DNA from: Plotosus lineatus
Taxonomy: Eukaryota; Chordata; Actinopteri; Siluriformes; Plotosidae
Direction: 5' to 3'
NCBI GenBank assembly: GCA_024760905.1
Contig: CM045731.1
Span: 52,573,501-52,637,500 of the forward strand
DNA length: 64,000 nucleotides
Part shown: positions 52,591 to 63,499 of the stretch, piece after piece
How positions within the stretch are numbered: the first letter of the stretch is position 1
How the letters are laid out: each line of letters starts with the position of its first letter
Made by a program: the position numbers and the translations under genes
The notes under the pieces: generated by a model
Told to the model about the DNA's origin: nothing
Databases searched by the model: none
Seen by the model: the letters and a program-made list of their open reading frames with translations, nothing else

Positions 52591-52951
52591 GAGTGGTGGC
52601 CTGGTGGTAAAATGTGCTGGATCGCTGATCCTAAAGTTGGGGGTTCGAGTCCCACTCTCCACAAGGTTGTCACTGTCCTCCCAGTGTAGCTAACTGGGTT
52701 ATCAAAGGCCGGCCATGTCTCTCACTGTCTCTGGTGAGAGGCATGTAAAAGAACCATTGCTGTCAAGAATAGGCTGCATAGCCGTCAGCGTGTTTCTGCC
52801 CCTTGCTAAGGGTTGCGTCAGGAAGGACATCCGACTTAAAAACCTATGCCAAATCAAACATGTGAATCATTAATATATGACTTCCATGAAGATGGAGGCA
52901 GATGATCTGCTGTGGCGACCCCTGAGAAAAAGGGAACAGCCGAAAGGAAGA
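52591..52951 (+). repeat. Composite SINE family C with extended RTE tail
   Basis: Full head, body and 5'-RTE module (GTCAGGAAGGACATCCGAC). Its tail includes GATGGAGGCAGATGAT before CTGCTGTGGCGACCCCTGA, a longer piece of the LINE 3' coding end than other copies have. Confidence 0.9.
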
Positions 52952-53342
52952 TTTATTATACTGTATTCATATTGTACAATATATTGCCAAACCACTTAAT
53001 ATCTTTGATAATTTGAAAAATAACAGGGCACACTCATAGAAATAATGCAATTACATATTTAGCAGTGGCACCACAAAGGAGATGTATACACTGATCAGCC
53101 AGTATCTCCTGATTGCATTTTTTTCTACATGATCATACACACCTTGAGCACATGGCCTGTGAACCTTTATACCAAGCTGATCTAGCGCCACACACTTCAC
53201 TGCCATGTAAACTTAACTGCTCTATTGAGAATCAGAGAATAGTCCACCACTAAAATACTCATTTAGTCAGTACAAAACATACTAATTCGTTTTCGAAATG
53301 ATCAGTGAATAAGATCAATATACAATACTCAATTAGTGGGGC

Positions 53343-53690
53343 CTGGGGCAGTGGTGGCCTGGTGGTAAACAGTGCTGGATCGCTGATCCCAAGGTTGGGG
53401 GTTCGAGTCCCACTCTCCACAAGGTTGTCACTGTCCCCCGCAGTGCAGCTAACAGGATTATCAAAGGCCAGCCATGTCTCTCATTATCTATGGTGAGAGG
53501 CTGTAAAAGAATCATTGCTGACTTTCATAAAGAGTAGCTGCAAAGCCGTCAGCATGTTTCTGTCCCTTGCTAAAGGGTTGTGTCAGGAAGGGCGTCTGAC
53601 GGAAAACCTATGCCAAATCAAACGTGCCAATCATTCGCTGTGGCGACCCCTGATAAAAGGGGAAAAGCCGAAAGGAATAGATAGATAGAT
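53343..53690 (+). repeat. Composite SINE family C, full length
   Basis: GGGGCAGTGGTGGCCTGGTG head, 'GGGGGTTCGAGTCCCACTC' B box, GTCAGGAAGGGCGTCTGAC module, 'CGCTGTGGCGACCCCTGATA' tail and ATAGATAGATAGA end. Confidence 0.92.
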
Positions 53691-53698
53691 TTAATTAG

Positions 53699-53962
53699 TG
53701 GGCCGGTGGCATCGTGGTTAGGGTGCTGGGCTCATGAACAGGAGGTTGTGTGTTCAAATCCCAGTTAGACCCCACTGTCCTAAGACTCCTGGGCAAGGTC
53801 TTAACTACAAGTGTGCCTCTGTTCACCCATCAGTATAAATGGGTACCAGAAAAATATACTGGAAAGGTAACCTGCGATGGTCTAGCGTCCCATCCAGGAG
53901 GAGTTGTTCTCCTAGTCGCTTCACGCTATGGAAACCGGGGATAAGTGCCGACCTGAGGAGCC
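53699..53962 (+). repeat. tRNA-derived SINE, family B
   Basis: GGGCCGGTGGCATCGTGG head, 'GTGTGTTCAAATCCCAG' B box, 'CAGTATAAATGGGTACCAG' body; the 3' end is slightly truncated. Confidence 0.9.
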
Positions 53963-54028
53963 AATTTTGCTACAATATTTAATTCAGTATAAGGGCTACA
54001 CTTGATGCCAACATGATCCCGGATTGCT

Positions 54029-54063
54029 AGATCACGTGATCTGACGCCGGCGCCTCCTATTGG
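54029..54063. promoter_or_regulatory. pip4k2c: pip4k2c promoter: palindromic E-box and CCAAT box
   Basis: AGATCACGTGATCT (54029-54042) is a perfect palindrome centred on the E-box CACGTG. An inverted CCAAT box, ATTGG, lies at 54059-54063. Both sit about 300 bp before the start codon in a CpG-richer stretch with GCCGGCGCC. Binding by USF or MiT/TFE factors is plausible but not shown. Confidence 0.45.
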
Positions 54064-54361
54064 CTTCCTGAGCTGTCCCTCTAGAAACAGAGCGATTACG
54101 CCCCCAGGTGAGCCGCTGGAGAAGTTCTGAAGTTCTAGTCGCTTTCCTCTCTCTCGGGTGTCAAGTCTTTTCTTCAGTCCCGGAATGGGGCAAGGTTATT
54201 TTAATGAATTGTATTTGAAATTTAGAGTAAAATAAAACCGTATTACTCAAATAAAGATATCCGGATTTATGTATGTGTGCGTTCTCGTGCTCGGGAAGCT
54301 GAGTGACAGCTGAAACGGAAGACAGGAACTGAGAGGAACTCGGGAGAGGCGAGGCGGCGTG

Positions 54362-54520
54362 ATGGCGGCTCTCGGTAACCCTGGCAGCGCCTCTGGCGCC
54401 ATGCTCGTGCTAGCGCCCAAAACAAAAACCAAAAAGAAAAACTTCGTCCAGCAGAAAGTGAAGGTGTTCCGAGCCAGCCACCCGGTCCTCAGCGTCTTTA
54501 TGTGGGGTGTAAATCATTCG
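54362..54520 (+). CDS. pip4k2c: PI5P 4-kinase type-2 gamma, exon 1
   Basis: ATG at 54362 (context GGCGTGATGG) starts [20 protein letters not shown]. The family-conserved [20 protein letters not shown] follows, then [12 protein letters not shown] before donor TCG|GTAGGT in phase 0. The kinase phosphorylates PI5P at position 4 to make PI(4,5)P2; the gamma form has low intrinsic activity and acts on endomembranes and autophagy. The N-terminal segment begins the kinase dimer fold. Gamma is chosen over alpha and beta because the exon 4 sequence fits best (see there). Confidence 0.9.
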
Positions 54521-55235
54521 GTAGGTCCTTCAGAATATCCCGAGCTGCCTCCCTTTTCACTTAGCTTCCATAGCTATCTGTCTGTCTATGCATATAAACA
54601 GCTTTCTCAGGTTTGTTTTTCTCCTACCTGTTTTCCGGCATATCTGACTTTCTGTTTTTTTGATTAATCAGCATGCTAAAGCGCGCTGGCCAATAAGAGC
54701 GCGCGTTCGGGATTTTTGACCAGTCCTGTCTCAGGAGGCTGGATTTTCACAAATACGGGTAGGAGGTAGAATAATAACCGTAACAAATGTCCCCGCTGAA
54801 TGCGGAAACGGAATTTACATGTGGTATTTACCGGAGACATACGGTAGAATATGATATCTAGTGCTGCAACGGTACTAATAATATATTTGTTATGGAGGAT
54901 ATGTTGCAATATTAAAGGTTGGATCACAGCCAGTAAACAAGAATTCCCTTCTATGTAAACACTGCAAATCACAATACTGTATCTCGGGAGTCCTCTTTAA
55001 AAGAAGCCCATTAAAAACAAACAAATAAAAGTATGTGCGTGAAGCAACTATGTATATTGTTACAGATCCTAACTCAAGGTCAGAGAACTCATGTCCCAAG
55101 TCCAACTCTCAAAACGTAAGCCAAAGGGCCAAGGTCTGATTTTTTAAAAAATTCATCAGGGATATTAATCTCGAATTACAGTGTTGACAATTGGAATGAA
55201 ATTTGAATCTGTAATATCTTTCTGAAACCATTTGT

Positions 55236-55345
55236 TGACATTGAGAGTCTTGCTTAAGGGCCCAACATTGAGAGCGTGGTGGTAATGGGACTTGAACCTC
55301 TGGCCCAGTAACCAAGAGCGTTAACCACTGAACCACAACTACCGT
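55236..55345 (-). repeat. SINE family A fragment, inverted
   Basis: 'TCTTGCTTAAGGGCCCAAC' body complement and 'CGTTAACCACTGAACCACAA' head complement. Confidence 0.8.
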
Positions 55346-55367
55346 GAATAACAGCTACTTGGCCTAT

Positions 55368-55708
55368 TTTCTTTCTTTCGGCTTTTTCCCTTTTCTCGGG
55401 AGTCGCCATAGCGAGTCATCTGATTCGCACATTTGATTTGACATAGGTTTTTACGTCGGATGCCCTTCCTGTCACAACCCTTTCGCAAGGGACAGAAACA
55501 CGCTGCCGACTTTGCAGCCTACTCTTTACGAAAGTCAGCAATGGTTCTTTTACATGCCTCTCACCATAGACAGTGAGAGACATGGCAAGCCCTTGATAAC
55601 CCAGTTAGCTGCACTGGGGGGGGACAGTGACAACGCTGTGGGGACTCGAACCCCCAACCTTAGGATCAGTGATCCTGTGCCCTATCCACTAGACCACCAC
55701 TGCCCCTG
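55368..55708 (-). repeat. Composite SINE family C, full length, inverted
   Basis: 'TTCTTTCGGCTTTTTCCC' tail complement through to 'GTGCCCTATCCACTAGACC' and CACCACTGCCCC head complement. In pip4k2c intron 1. Confidence 0.92.
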
Positions 55709-55808
55709 TTAATAAGCCAGGATAATTCCACTGTTATAGATAGGTTTATATCATACAAATAATTTTCTTTGCATGTTTGGGATTTGTAGTTATTAGAGAG
55801 AAGATTTT

Positions 55809-56148
55809 TGGGCTGGCCTAGTGGTATAGGGCGCTGGATCGCTGATTCTAGGGTTGGGGGTTCGAGTCCCACTCTCCACAAGGTTGTCACTGTCCCCCCA
55901 GTGCAGCTAACTGGGTTATCAAAGGCCGGCCATGTCTCTCACTGTCTATGGTGAGAGGTTCACGTAAAAGAACCAGTGCTGACTTTCGTAAAGAGTAGCT
56001 GAAAAGCTGTCGGTGTATTTCTGTCCCTTGCTAAAGGGTTGTGTCAGGAAGGGCATCCGACGTAAAAACGTATGCCAAGTCAAATGTGTGAATCCGATGA
56101 TTCGCTGTGGCGACCCCGGAAAAAGGTAAAAAGCCGAAAGGAAAAGAA
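55809..56148 (+). repeat. Composite SINE family C, full length
   Basis: GGCTGGCCTAGTGGTATAGG head, 'GGGGGTTCGAGTCCCACTC' B box, GTCAGGAAGGGCATCCGACG module, 'CGCTGTGGCGACCCCGG' tail with AAAAGAAGAAG end. Opposed to the 55368 copy 100 bp away. Confidence 0.92.
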
Positions 56149-56184
56149 GAAGAGTACTGCATCAACAATGTGTGTGACTATTAA

Positions 56185-56530
56185 ACCGGAGATTGCAAAT
56201 TCGAATCTGGGTTAATGCCACAGCCATCCATGGCCATGGAGTCCATGGGAGCTGATTGGCCGAGCTCTCACGGGAGGGAGGGACAGACGGCATACACTTG
56301 CCTTCCTGTCACTCCCAGTGATCGCTCGCCAATCATGGGTGTCTGTGAACTCATTCATACGAGGGGGCAGATAGTGTTTTCGCTCTGATTGTGTTAGACC
56401 GCCTCCAAATACGTATGGTGCCGCAGTTCGAAAAGAGAGAGATGGCTAGCACTGCATGTCACGAGGGGTTGTGTGCATACTTTCACCCCACCCTGGTCAG
56501 TGGTGGTAGTGTGATAGAGAAGGCAATATT
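56185..56530 (+). repeat. SINE family D, best copy
   Basis: 'GCAAATTCGAATCTGGG' (B box-like) and 'CCATGGGAGCTGATTGGCCG', 'GCCAATCATGGGTGTCTGTG' and 'GAACTCATTCATACGAGG'. The core is shared with 36525, 23835 and 63500. Confidence 0.75.
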
Positions 56531-56664
56531 GTACCTGATAGATGTGACTAAATGGGGGGGGGGTGGTAATATTTTCCACCATCTGATTGTGACCATGTTA
56601 GTAATTTCCACCTCTACTCTTCATTTCTTGTTTTTTCTTCTTTTCCTTTTTTATTATTCTTCAG

Positions 56665-56762
56665 ATAAATGATTTGAACCAGGTTCCCATGCCTGTTATG
56701 CTTCTCCCTGATGACTTTAAAGCCAACACGAAAATTAAAGTCCAGAACCATCTTTTCAACAA
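56665..56762 (+). CDS. pip4k2c: pip4k2c exon 2
   Basis: Acceptor TTATTATTCTTCAG; donor AACAA|GTAAGT; 98 nt, phase 0 to 2. Reads [20 protein letters not shown] then [11 protein letters not shown] (last Lys split), the conserved PIP4K2 segment where MLLPDDFKA is invariant across the three isoforms with small changes. Forms part of the N-terminal lobe of the lipid kinase. Confidence 0.94.
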
Positions 56763-57562
56763 GTAAGTTCAACAGTACAACATAAGACATGTTGTTGTTG
56801 TTTAATAGCTTTGCAGATCAACACCTGGGAAAGAAAACTTGAGAAATTTTTTGTTTGGTTGGTTGATGCTATATATGAAGTATCCATGAATTGATTCTGT
56901 GTGTTGCCGCATTTTCTTCTGAAACAGGAAGTATTTGACTATGACCAATGACATTCCAGTGCTGTCAAACTGGAACATACCTAATAGTAGTTTATCAGGC
57001 TCACTAAATATGGACGCATGTTTCAACGGAAACCTCCCGTGAACACATCTTGTCCCTTCTCTGTAAATCGTGCAAAAATGTGCACAAAGATATGCTGATA
57101 AAACCACACTGATAAACCACATTAACTGCTAGCAAAGTACTACAGTACTATAGCGCAAAACCTGCGTTTGAGGGCAAGGCCTGATTGGGTCTAAAAATCA
57201 TTTCATTGGATGATCATAAAGGTGGGACTAATTATCTGGTTTTGTTCTGATGTCATACGGAACATGTTTAAAAATGCAGCTGTGAGGGGGGGCACAAACC
57301 AGTGTCTCTCCCTCACGCCAGTCACAAGCCCGGATAAATTCAGAGGGTTGTGTCAGAAAGGGCATCCGACTTAAAACCAATGCCAAACTTTATCATGCAA
57401 ACCACAAATATTACCTCCATACCGGATCAGTCGAGGCCCGGGTTAACAACGACCGCCATCAGTGCTGTTAACCAACAGGGTGCTGGTGGAAATTGGACTA
57501 CTGTTGGTCCAAGAAGGTGCCGCGGGAGGTGTGTCTGTAGGTGGAGAGAGAAGAGGAAAAGT

Positions 57563-60433
57563 ATGAGTCTAGGACTGAGAGTAGGGACTTTGAATGTTGG
57601 AAGTATGAAAGGAAAAGATAGAGAGCTGACTGACATGATGCTGAGGAGGAAGGTGGACATACTCTGTGTTCAGGAGACCAAGTGGAAAAGTAGCAAAGCG
57701 AGAAGCGTAGGGGCAGGGTTTACGCTGTTTCATCATGGTACGGATGGGAAGAGAAATGGAGTAGGAGTCAGCTTGAAGGAGGAGTTTGTCCGGAATGTTC
57801 TAGAAGTGAAAAGAGTGTCAGACAGAGTGATGAGTCTCAAGTTAGATATTGAAGATGTGATGTTCAATGTTGTTAGTGCTTATGCCCCACAGGCAGGAGG
57901 TGAGCTAGAAGAGAAGGAGAGATTCTGGAGTGAGTTAGATGAAGTGATGCAGGATTGCCCCAGAGGTGAAAGAGTAGTCATTGGTGCAGACTTCAATGGA
58001 CATGTTGGTGCAGGCAATAGAGGGGACGAGGAAGTGATGGGCAGGTTTGGTATCCAGGACAGGAACATAGAAGGACAGCTGTTGATAGATTTTGCAAAAA
58101 GGATGGAAATGGCTGTGGTGAATACTTTCTTCCAGAAGAGACAGGAGCAGAGGGTGACTTATAAAAGCGGAGGTAGGAGCACACAGGTAGACTACATCTT
58201 ATGTAGACAATGCAGTTTGAAGGAAGTCAGTGACTGCAAAGTAGTAGTGGGTGAGAGTGTTGCCAAACAGCATAGGATGGTGGTATGCAGGATGATGCTG
58301 ATGGTGAGGAAGGTGAAGCAGAAGACAAAGTGGTGGAAGCTGAAAAAGGAAGATTGTTGTGTTGTCTTCAAGGAGGAGTTGAAACAGGCTTTGGGTGGTC
58401 AGGAAGTGCTTCCAGATGACTGGATAACTACAGCAAATGTGATCAGGCAGACAGGTAGGAGAGTACTTGGTGTGTCCTCTGGAAGGAGAGTAGATAAGGA
58501 GACTTGGTGGTGGAATGAGGAAGTGCAGGAGTGTGTACAAAAGAAGAGGTTGGCTAAGAAGAAGTGGAACATGGAGAGGACTGAAGAGAGTAAACAGGAG
58601 TACAGGGAGATACCGCATAAGGCGAAAGTAGTGGTGTCAAAGGCCGGATAGAGGGCGTATGATGCCTTGTATGCTAGGTTGGACAGTAAGGAGGGAGAAA
58701 ATGATTTATACAGGTTGGCACAACAGAGAAAATAGAGATGGGAAGGACGTGCAGCAAGTTAGAGTGATTAAGGACAGAGAGGGAAATGTATTGACTGATG
58801 CCAGAAATGTGCTGGGAAGATGGAAAGAGTACTTTGAAGAGCTGATGAATGAGGAAAATGTCTTCGTTTCGGCTTTTTCCCCCTTTTTTTTTTTTTTTTT
58901 TTTACTCGGGAGTCGCCATTGATGAATGAGGAAAATGAGAGAGAAAAAAGAGTAGAAGAGGTGACCGTTGAGGATTAGTAAGGGTGAAGTGAGGAGGGCA
59001 TTGAAGAGGATGAAGAGTGGAAAGGCAAGTTGGTCCTGATGATGTACCTGTGGAGGTATGAAAGTGTCTAGAAGAGGTAGCAGTAGATTTTCTGACAAGA
59101 ACATTCAACAAAGTTTTAGAGAGAGAGCAGATGCCAGAGGAATGGAGGAGAAGTGTGCTGGTGCCCATTTTTAAGAACAAGGAAGACGTGCAGAGTTGTG
59201 GCAACTACAGAGGAATATGGTTGATGAGCCATATGATGAAGTTATGGATAAGAATAGTGGAAGCTAGACTAAGGGCAGAGGTCAGCATTTGTGAACAACA
59301 GTTTGGTTTCATGCCAAGAAAGAGCACCACAGATGCAGTGTTTGCTTTGAGGATGTTAATAGAGAAGTGCAGAGAAGGTCAGAGGGAGCTGCATTGCCTT
59401 TGTGGGTCTGGAGAAAGCATATGACAGGGTGCCAGGAGAAGAACTGTGGTATTGCATGAGGAAGTCTGGCGTGGCAGAGAAGTATGTTAGAGTGGTGCAG
59501 GACATTTATGAGAGATGTTAGACAGTGGTGAGGTGTGCTGTCTGCATGACCGAAGAATTCAAGGTGGAGGTGGGACTGCATCAAGGGTCAGCTCTGAGCC
59601 CCTTCTTGTTTGCTATGGTGATGGACAGGCTGACAGATGAGGTTGAACAAGAATCTCCATGGACTATGATGTTTGCAGATGACATTGTGATCTGTAGTGA
59701 GAGCAGAGAACAAGTGGAGGAAAATCTAGAGAGGTGGCGGTGTGCCCTGGAAAAGAGAGCAATGACGGTTAGCCTCAGTAAGACAGAATACATGTGTGTG
59801 AATGTGTGTGGATGAGAAGGACCCAAGAAGAATGTTGAGATTACAAGAAGCAGAGATGGTGCAAAGAAGGTGGAGGATTTTAAGTACTTAGGCTCAACAA
59901 TCCAGAGCAACGGAGAGTGTGGAAAAGAGGTGAAGAAGCGTGTGCAGGTAGGTTGGAATGGTTGGAGTAAAGTGTCCGATGTAATGTGTGATAGGAGAGT
60001 ATCTGCAAGAATGAAAGGAAAAGTGTACAAGACGGTGGTGAGGCCAGCGATGTTGTATTGTTTAGAAACAGTGGTGCTGAGGAAAAGACAAGAAGCTGGA
60101 GGTTGCGGAAATGAAAATGTTGAGGTTCTCTCTGGGAGTGAAAAGGATGGATAGGATCAGGAATGAGTACATCAGAGGGCCAGCCCATGTAAGATGTTTT
60201 GGAGACAAAGTCAGAGAGGCTAGATTGAGATGCTTTGGACATGTACAGAGGAGGGATAGTGAATATATTTGTAGTTGGATGCTGAGATTGTAACTGCTAG
60301 GCAGAAGGCCTAGAGGAAGACAAAAGAAGAGATTTATGGATGCGGTGAAGGAAGACATGAAGGTCGTTGGCGTAAGAGAAGATGCAGAGGACAGGGTGAG
60401 ATGGAGGCAGATGATTTTCTGTGGCAACCCCTG
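57563..60433 (+). pseudogene. RTE LINE endonuclease-reverse transcriptase, degraded
   Basis: ATG at 57563 (MSLGLRVGTLNVGSM) lies in a 433-codon frame that is also open upstream to 57350. The endonuclease part is complete: ILCVQETKWKS, GVGVSLKEEF, VVIGADFNGHVGAGN and RSTQVDYILC are all in one frame to 58651. The RT half has several stops and shifts. A 59-bp insertion at 58861 adds to this, yet HQGSALSPFLFA and MMFADDIVICSE can still be read (59525-59815). Together with the 24212 copy it shows what an intact family protein would contain. Confidence 0.9.
58861..58919 (-). repeat. 59-bp SINE/LINE tail insertion nested in the RTE LINE
   Basis: Minus strand reads ATGGCGACTCCCGAGTAAA, a long A run, then GGGGGAAAAAGCCGAAAC: only the last part of a family C tail. 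It is bracketed by a perfect 18-bp repeat TGATGAATGAGGAAAATG (58843-58860 and 58920-58937) that occurs once in other LINE copies. Confidence 0.92.
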
Positions 60434-60747
60434 AAGGGAATAGTCGAAAGGAAAAGAAGATGGAACATGTTTAAAAATAAATTGTTGAAGGGTTGTGATA
60501 TGGTTGTTCGCCTGAGTGAGAAGTCATGTGTGAAATTTCTGAAATAAACTTGGTTTTTGTATAATTTAATTCTTTAAATTTGCAGTTTGATTATCTCATA
60601 ATGGAGAGACAAAAGGAGAGCACCGTTGTTGCCCTTTAAAACTTTTATTTTGAATGTATTTGTGGTTATGGCCTGGAAATGGACATTGAGGAGTAAAGTA
60701 TAAATCTGCTGTTTTTAATGACCTGAAGTTTTTTTTTTACCCCTCAG

Positions 60748-60844
60748 AGAGAACCTTCCGGGACATTTTAAGTTTAAAGAGTACTGCCCACAAGTGTTCA
60801 GGAACCTTCGAGAGCGATTCGGAATCGAGGATCTGGACTTCCAG
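60748..60844 (+). CDS. pip4k2c: pip4k2c exon 3
   Basis: Acceptor TTTTACCCCTCAG; donor CAG|GTAGGA; 97 nt, phase 2 to 0. Reads (K)[20 protein letters not shown] then [12 protein letters not shown]. Human gamma has PQVFRNLR here whereas alpha and beta have PMVFRNLR (from memory), which favours gamma. Confidence 0.95.
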
Positions 60845-61364
60845 GTAGGAAACATGTCACCACACAAACACATTAGCACCTATCGCTTTTCTGCGGTGTA
60901 CGTATGCTCGGGCTGCAGGTGGACTGGCTGCTCAGGTGGAGAGTCTTGTGGGAGCTGAACAATGGTGGCATGTTGAGGAACGTAAACATCACTGATCTGT
61001 TTGCATGTCACTCTCACACCATACGCAACTTTTTGAAATTAAGTCGTAGGATCGTCGTTTAGCTTTTGTTCGTCCCCAGACAGTTAATAAATTGTATTGT
61101 GACTCCTCGAGAAGTCTGAACTCCAACTAGGGGTGGGGTGGGGGATACAACAGAGCGCCCATTCCACTCCGAATTCTGGATTGTGTCCAATAGACCAAAA
61201 TTACGCAATAATAATAAAGTACACAGCGCCCTTTGCTGGATGTGATGTAGAATTAGACTTCCAAAAAAAATCTCACATTGTTGAAGAATACTAAAAAAAG
61301 ACTACAGTTATTTATTAATCTCTGTGGGACTGATTGGTGTGTGTGTTTGTGTGTGTTCCTTGAG

Positions 61365-61511
61365 GCCTCGCTGACCCGTAGTCCTCCAGTGAAGGGTGAG
61401 GGCCAGGGTGAGGGTCTCCTCTTCATCTCATATGACCGCACCCTGGTGGTAAAGCAGATCTCCAGCGAGGATGTCGCCGACATGCACAGCATCCTGTCCG
61501 AATATCACCAG
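61365..61511 (+). CDS. pip4k2c: pip4k2c exon 4
   Basis: Acceptor GTGTGTTCCTTGAG, with a GT-rich rather than pyrimidine-rich tract; donor CAG|GTACTC; 147 nt, phase 0. Reads [20 protein letters not shown], then [20 protein letters not shown] and HSILSEYHQ. The Lys in LVVK (residue 148) is the ATP-binding lysine of the family. ISYDRTLV and ADMHS match the gamma isoform better than the KTITSEDVAEMH type of alpha and beta. About 250 residues, including the activation loop, lie beyond the window. Confidence 0.94.
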
Positions 61512-62113
61512 GTACTCAAAGACTCTTGACACAGAAAGAGGACATGAAAAAGAGTTAAACTCAGTGATAGTTCAAATAGATTCCTGAGAGGTTTTTTACA
61601 CAACATTGTGGCAGCATTCAACTGCAGAACCAGTGCAGCAGCACCAACACTGGCATTAAGCCAAAGGTCAACTTTATAAGGTGTCTTTGCTCATCTTCCC
61701 GGGAAATGCTTCTTTCTGTAAGTTGAGCACCAGTCTGCAGTTGGTCATTAAGCTTTGAGGAGTGAAGCGTACTTGTTGTGTATCGTGAAGTGTGTTTGAA
61801 TATCGATGCTGTCCAAACTCAGCATTTTCACACTGATCTCGTTCTAAATGTGGGCTCAGATCCTGAAAAAAAAAGAATCTCAAATCATTCTCTGTCTATT
61901 TTCATCTGTTTTGTGCCCCCTGGTAACGGAAAATAGGGCAGCCATGTATGGTGAGTGTTTCCTTCATTGGCAGTCGGCTTTGTACATTTCCATTTGCCTT
62001 TCACTACATGGTTATTAGCAAACTATCTTCGTTCCAAACTCCCGTCTCTGCATCCCTGATGGTACAGAAATGAAGCTATTCATTTTTGTGTCGATGTTGT
62101 TTATACTATAGGG
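61512..62113. other. pip4k2c intron 4, start
   Basis: Intronic; no further exon or repeat recognised in this stretch. Confidence 0.6.
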
Positions 62114-63003
62114 CAGGGATGGGCAAACTTTTTGACTTGCGGGCCACAATGGGTTCTAAAATTTGACAGAGGAACCAGGCCATGAGCATTGGGATAGTGT
62201 TTGGGCCAGCGATACCAAAGCGCTGCGTGTAGTGTGAAAACCTCATTGGACAACAATCACACGCAAATAAATGTACAACCCGATTTACTAACCGTGTGCA
62301 CTGAGGTTTGCATTTTTCAAATATGCAAAATAGCCTTATCCAGGTAGCATGTTTATCTCAATGAATATGCAAGCTGTGGTGTTTACAGTATTTGGCACAA
62401 TACTGGAAGAACAAACTGTAAATAGATTAAAAAAAGCACACACACTGTGATATATCAAACCTAGAGATTGCATCGATTTTTAATACGTTTCAGTCAAAGG
62501 CTTAAAGTTAAAGAAATCAAAATTTATTGAAAAAAGATCAATGATTATCACTTTCAACATTCAAAACGGAATACTCTATCAATAATTTCTGCTCATTTTC
62601 TGTCTCGCTGTTGCGAGTAAATGTGACTTAATCAAACTTTCCATATGCATTATGAAAAAAAAGCAATTTTTGTGGAAACAGTGTTGTTTCTTTTCCTTTT
62701 TTTTTTGCCAGTGCACCAAGTTTTGTTAGTTTTGTTATGGAGATTCTCAGGATAGATCTGAGGTGTTGGTCATTTAACCTGAATCTGTGACGGGCTTAAA
62801 TGGCAACAAGAAAATGTAAGAAAAATAAAGAGTAACACACTACATTCCAACAAAGGTCCACCAATGGTCAGCGCTCCATCTATTTGGGAAACACAGGCAT
62901 TGCGGAGACAAGATCAAATGGATGATTGATGCATGATTTTTATTATTATTATTTTTTTAGTTGGACAAAATTTGGCCTGACGGGCTTAGTTTGACCTTGT
63001 CTG
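62114..63003. mobile_element. hAT MITE, 890 bp, in pip4k2c intron 4
   Basis: Left end CAGGGATGGGCAAACTTTTT and right end TTAGTTTGACCTTGTCTG are inverted repeats with a few mismatches. Flanking 8-mers CTATAGGG (62106-62113) and CTATAGCG (63004-63011) form a one-mismatch target duplication. No coding remnant. Confidence 0.85.
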
Positions 63004-63499
63004 CTATAGCGCCACTCGGAATAATGTTGGGTTTTTTGTTTCAAAATCAGATACTGAACCAGCAAACAGTGCTGCTCCTGTGTAATATATGCTAATAGAT
63101 AGTAGTAAAAATAAACCTTTTAAAACCTTTTTTTGTTTTGTTTTCTTATGTTTCTGTGAAGCATATACGCTAAAATAATTATTCACCTCCAAGTCAGTGG
63201 ACATCACTTGGGTAGTCTGCCAATTATTGACTGTTCATCTTATCTGAGATGAATAATTGATTCTACTTCAGTGTTTTGAAATCTTGCCTCTGGTTGAGCG
63301 ATTAGCTCTGACTATAACATGAATAGAAGTTTTATGTAATTAGTCTGAGTGAACAGATTGGTTATGGCTCATGATGTCAGAACCCGTCAGACTACAGTTG
63401 CTTCCTGGTTGAGGAAACAGAAATTTCTGGAATGTTAAGTTTTATTTCTTTGAGTAATATCCAATTCCCACCTATGAAGTATTGTTTCATATGACCAGG

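Larger units (their letters stand above)
57275..60461 (+). mobile_element. RTE LINE, full length, in pip4k2c intron 2
   Basis: Flanked by a perfect 16-bp duplication GGAACATGTTTAAAAA (57259-57274 and 60462-60477). Begins with one TGCAGCTGTGAGGGG monomer and ends with the family 3' tail 'AAAGGAAAAGAAGAT'. 3187 bp, sense to the gene. Confidence 0.93.

Noticed and set aside
53343..53420. tRNA-like sequence with A and B boxes
   Set aside because: Head of SINE family C; no complete cloverleaf, and the same sequence heads many repeats, so it is not a tRNA gene.
55512..55712. Open frame reading NLRISDPVPYPLDHHCPC
   Set aside because: Translation of an inverted SINE C copy; similar peptides appear at every inverted copy.
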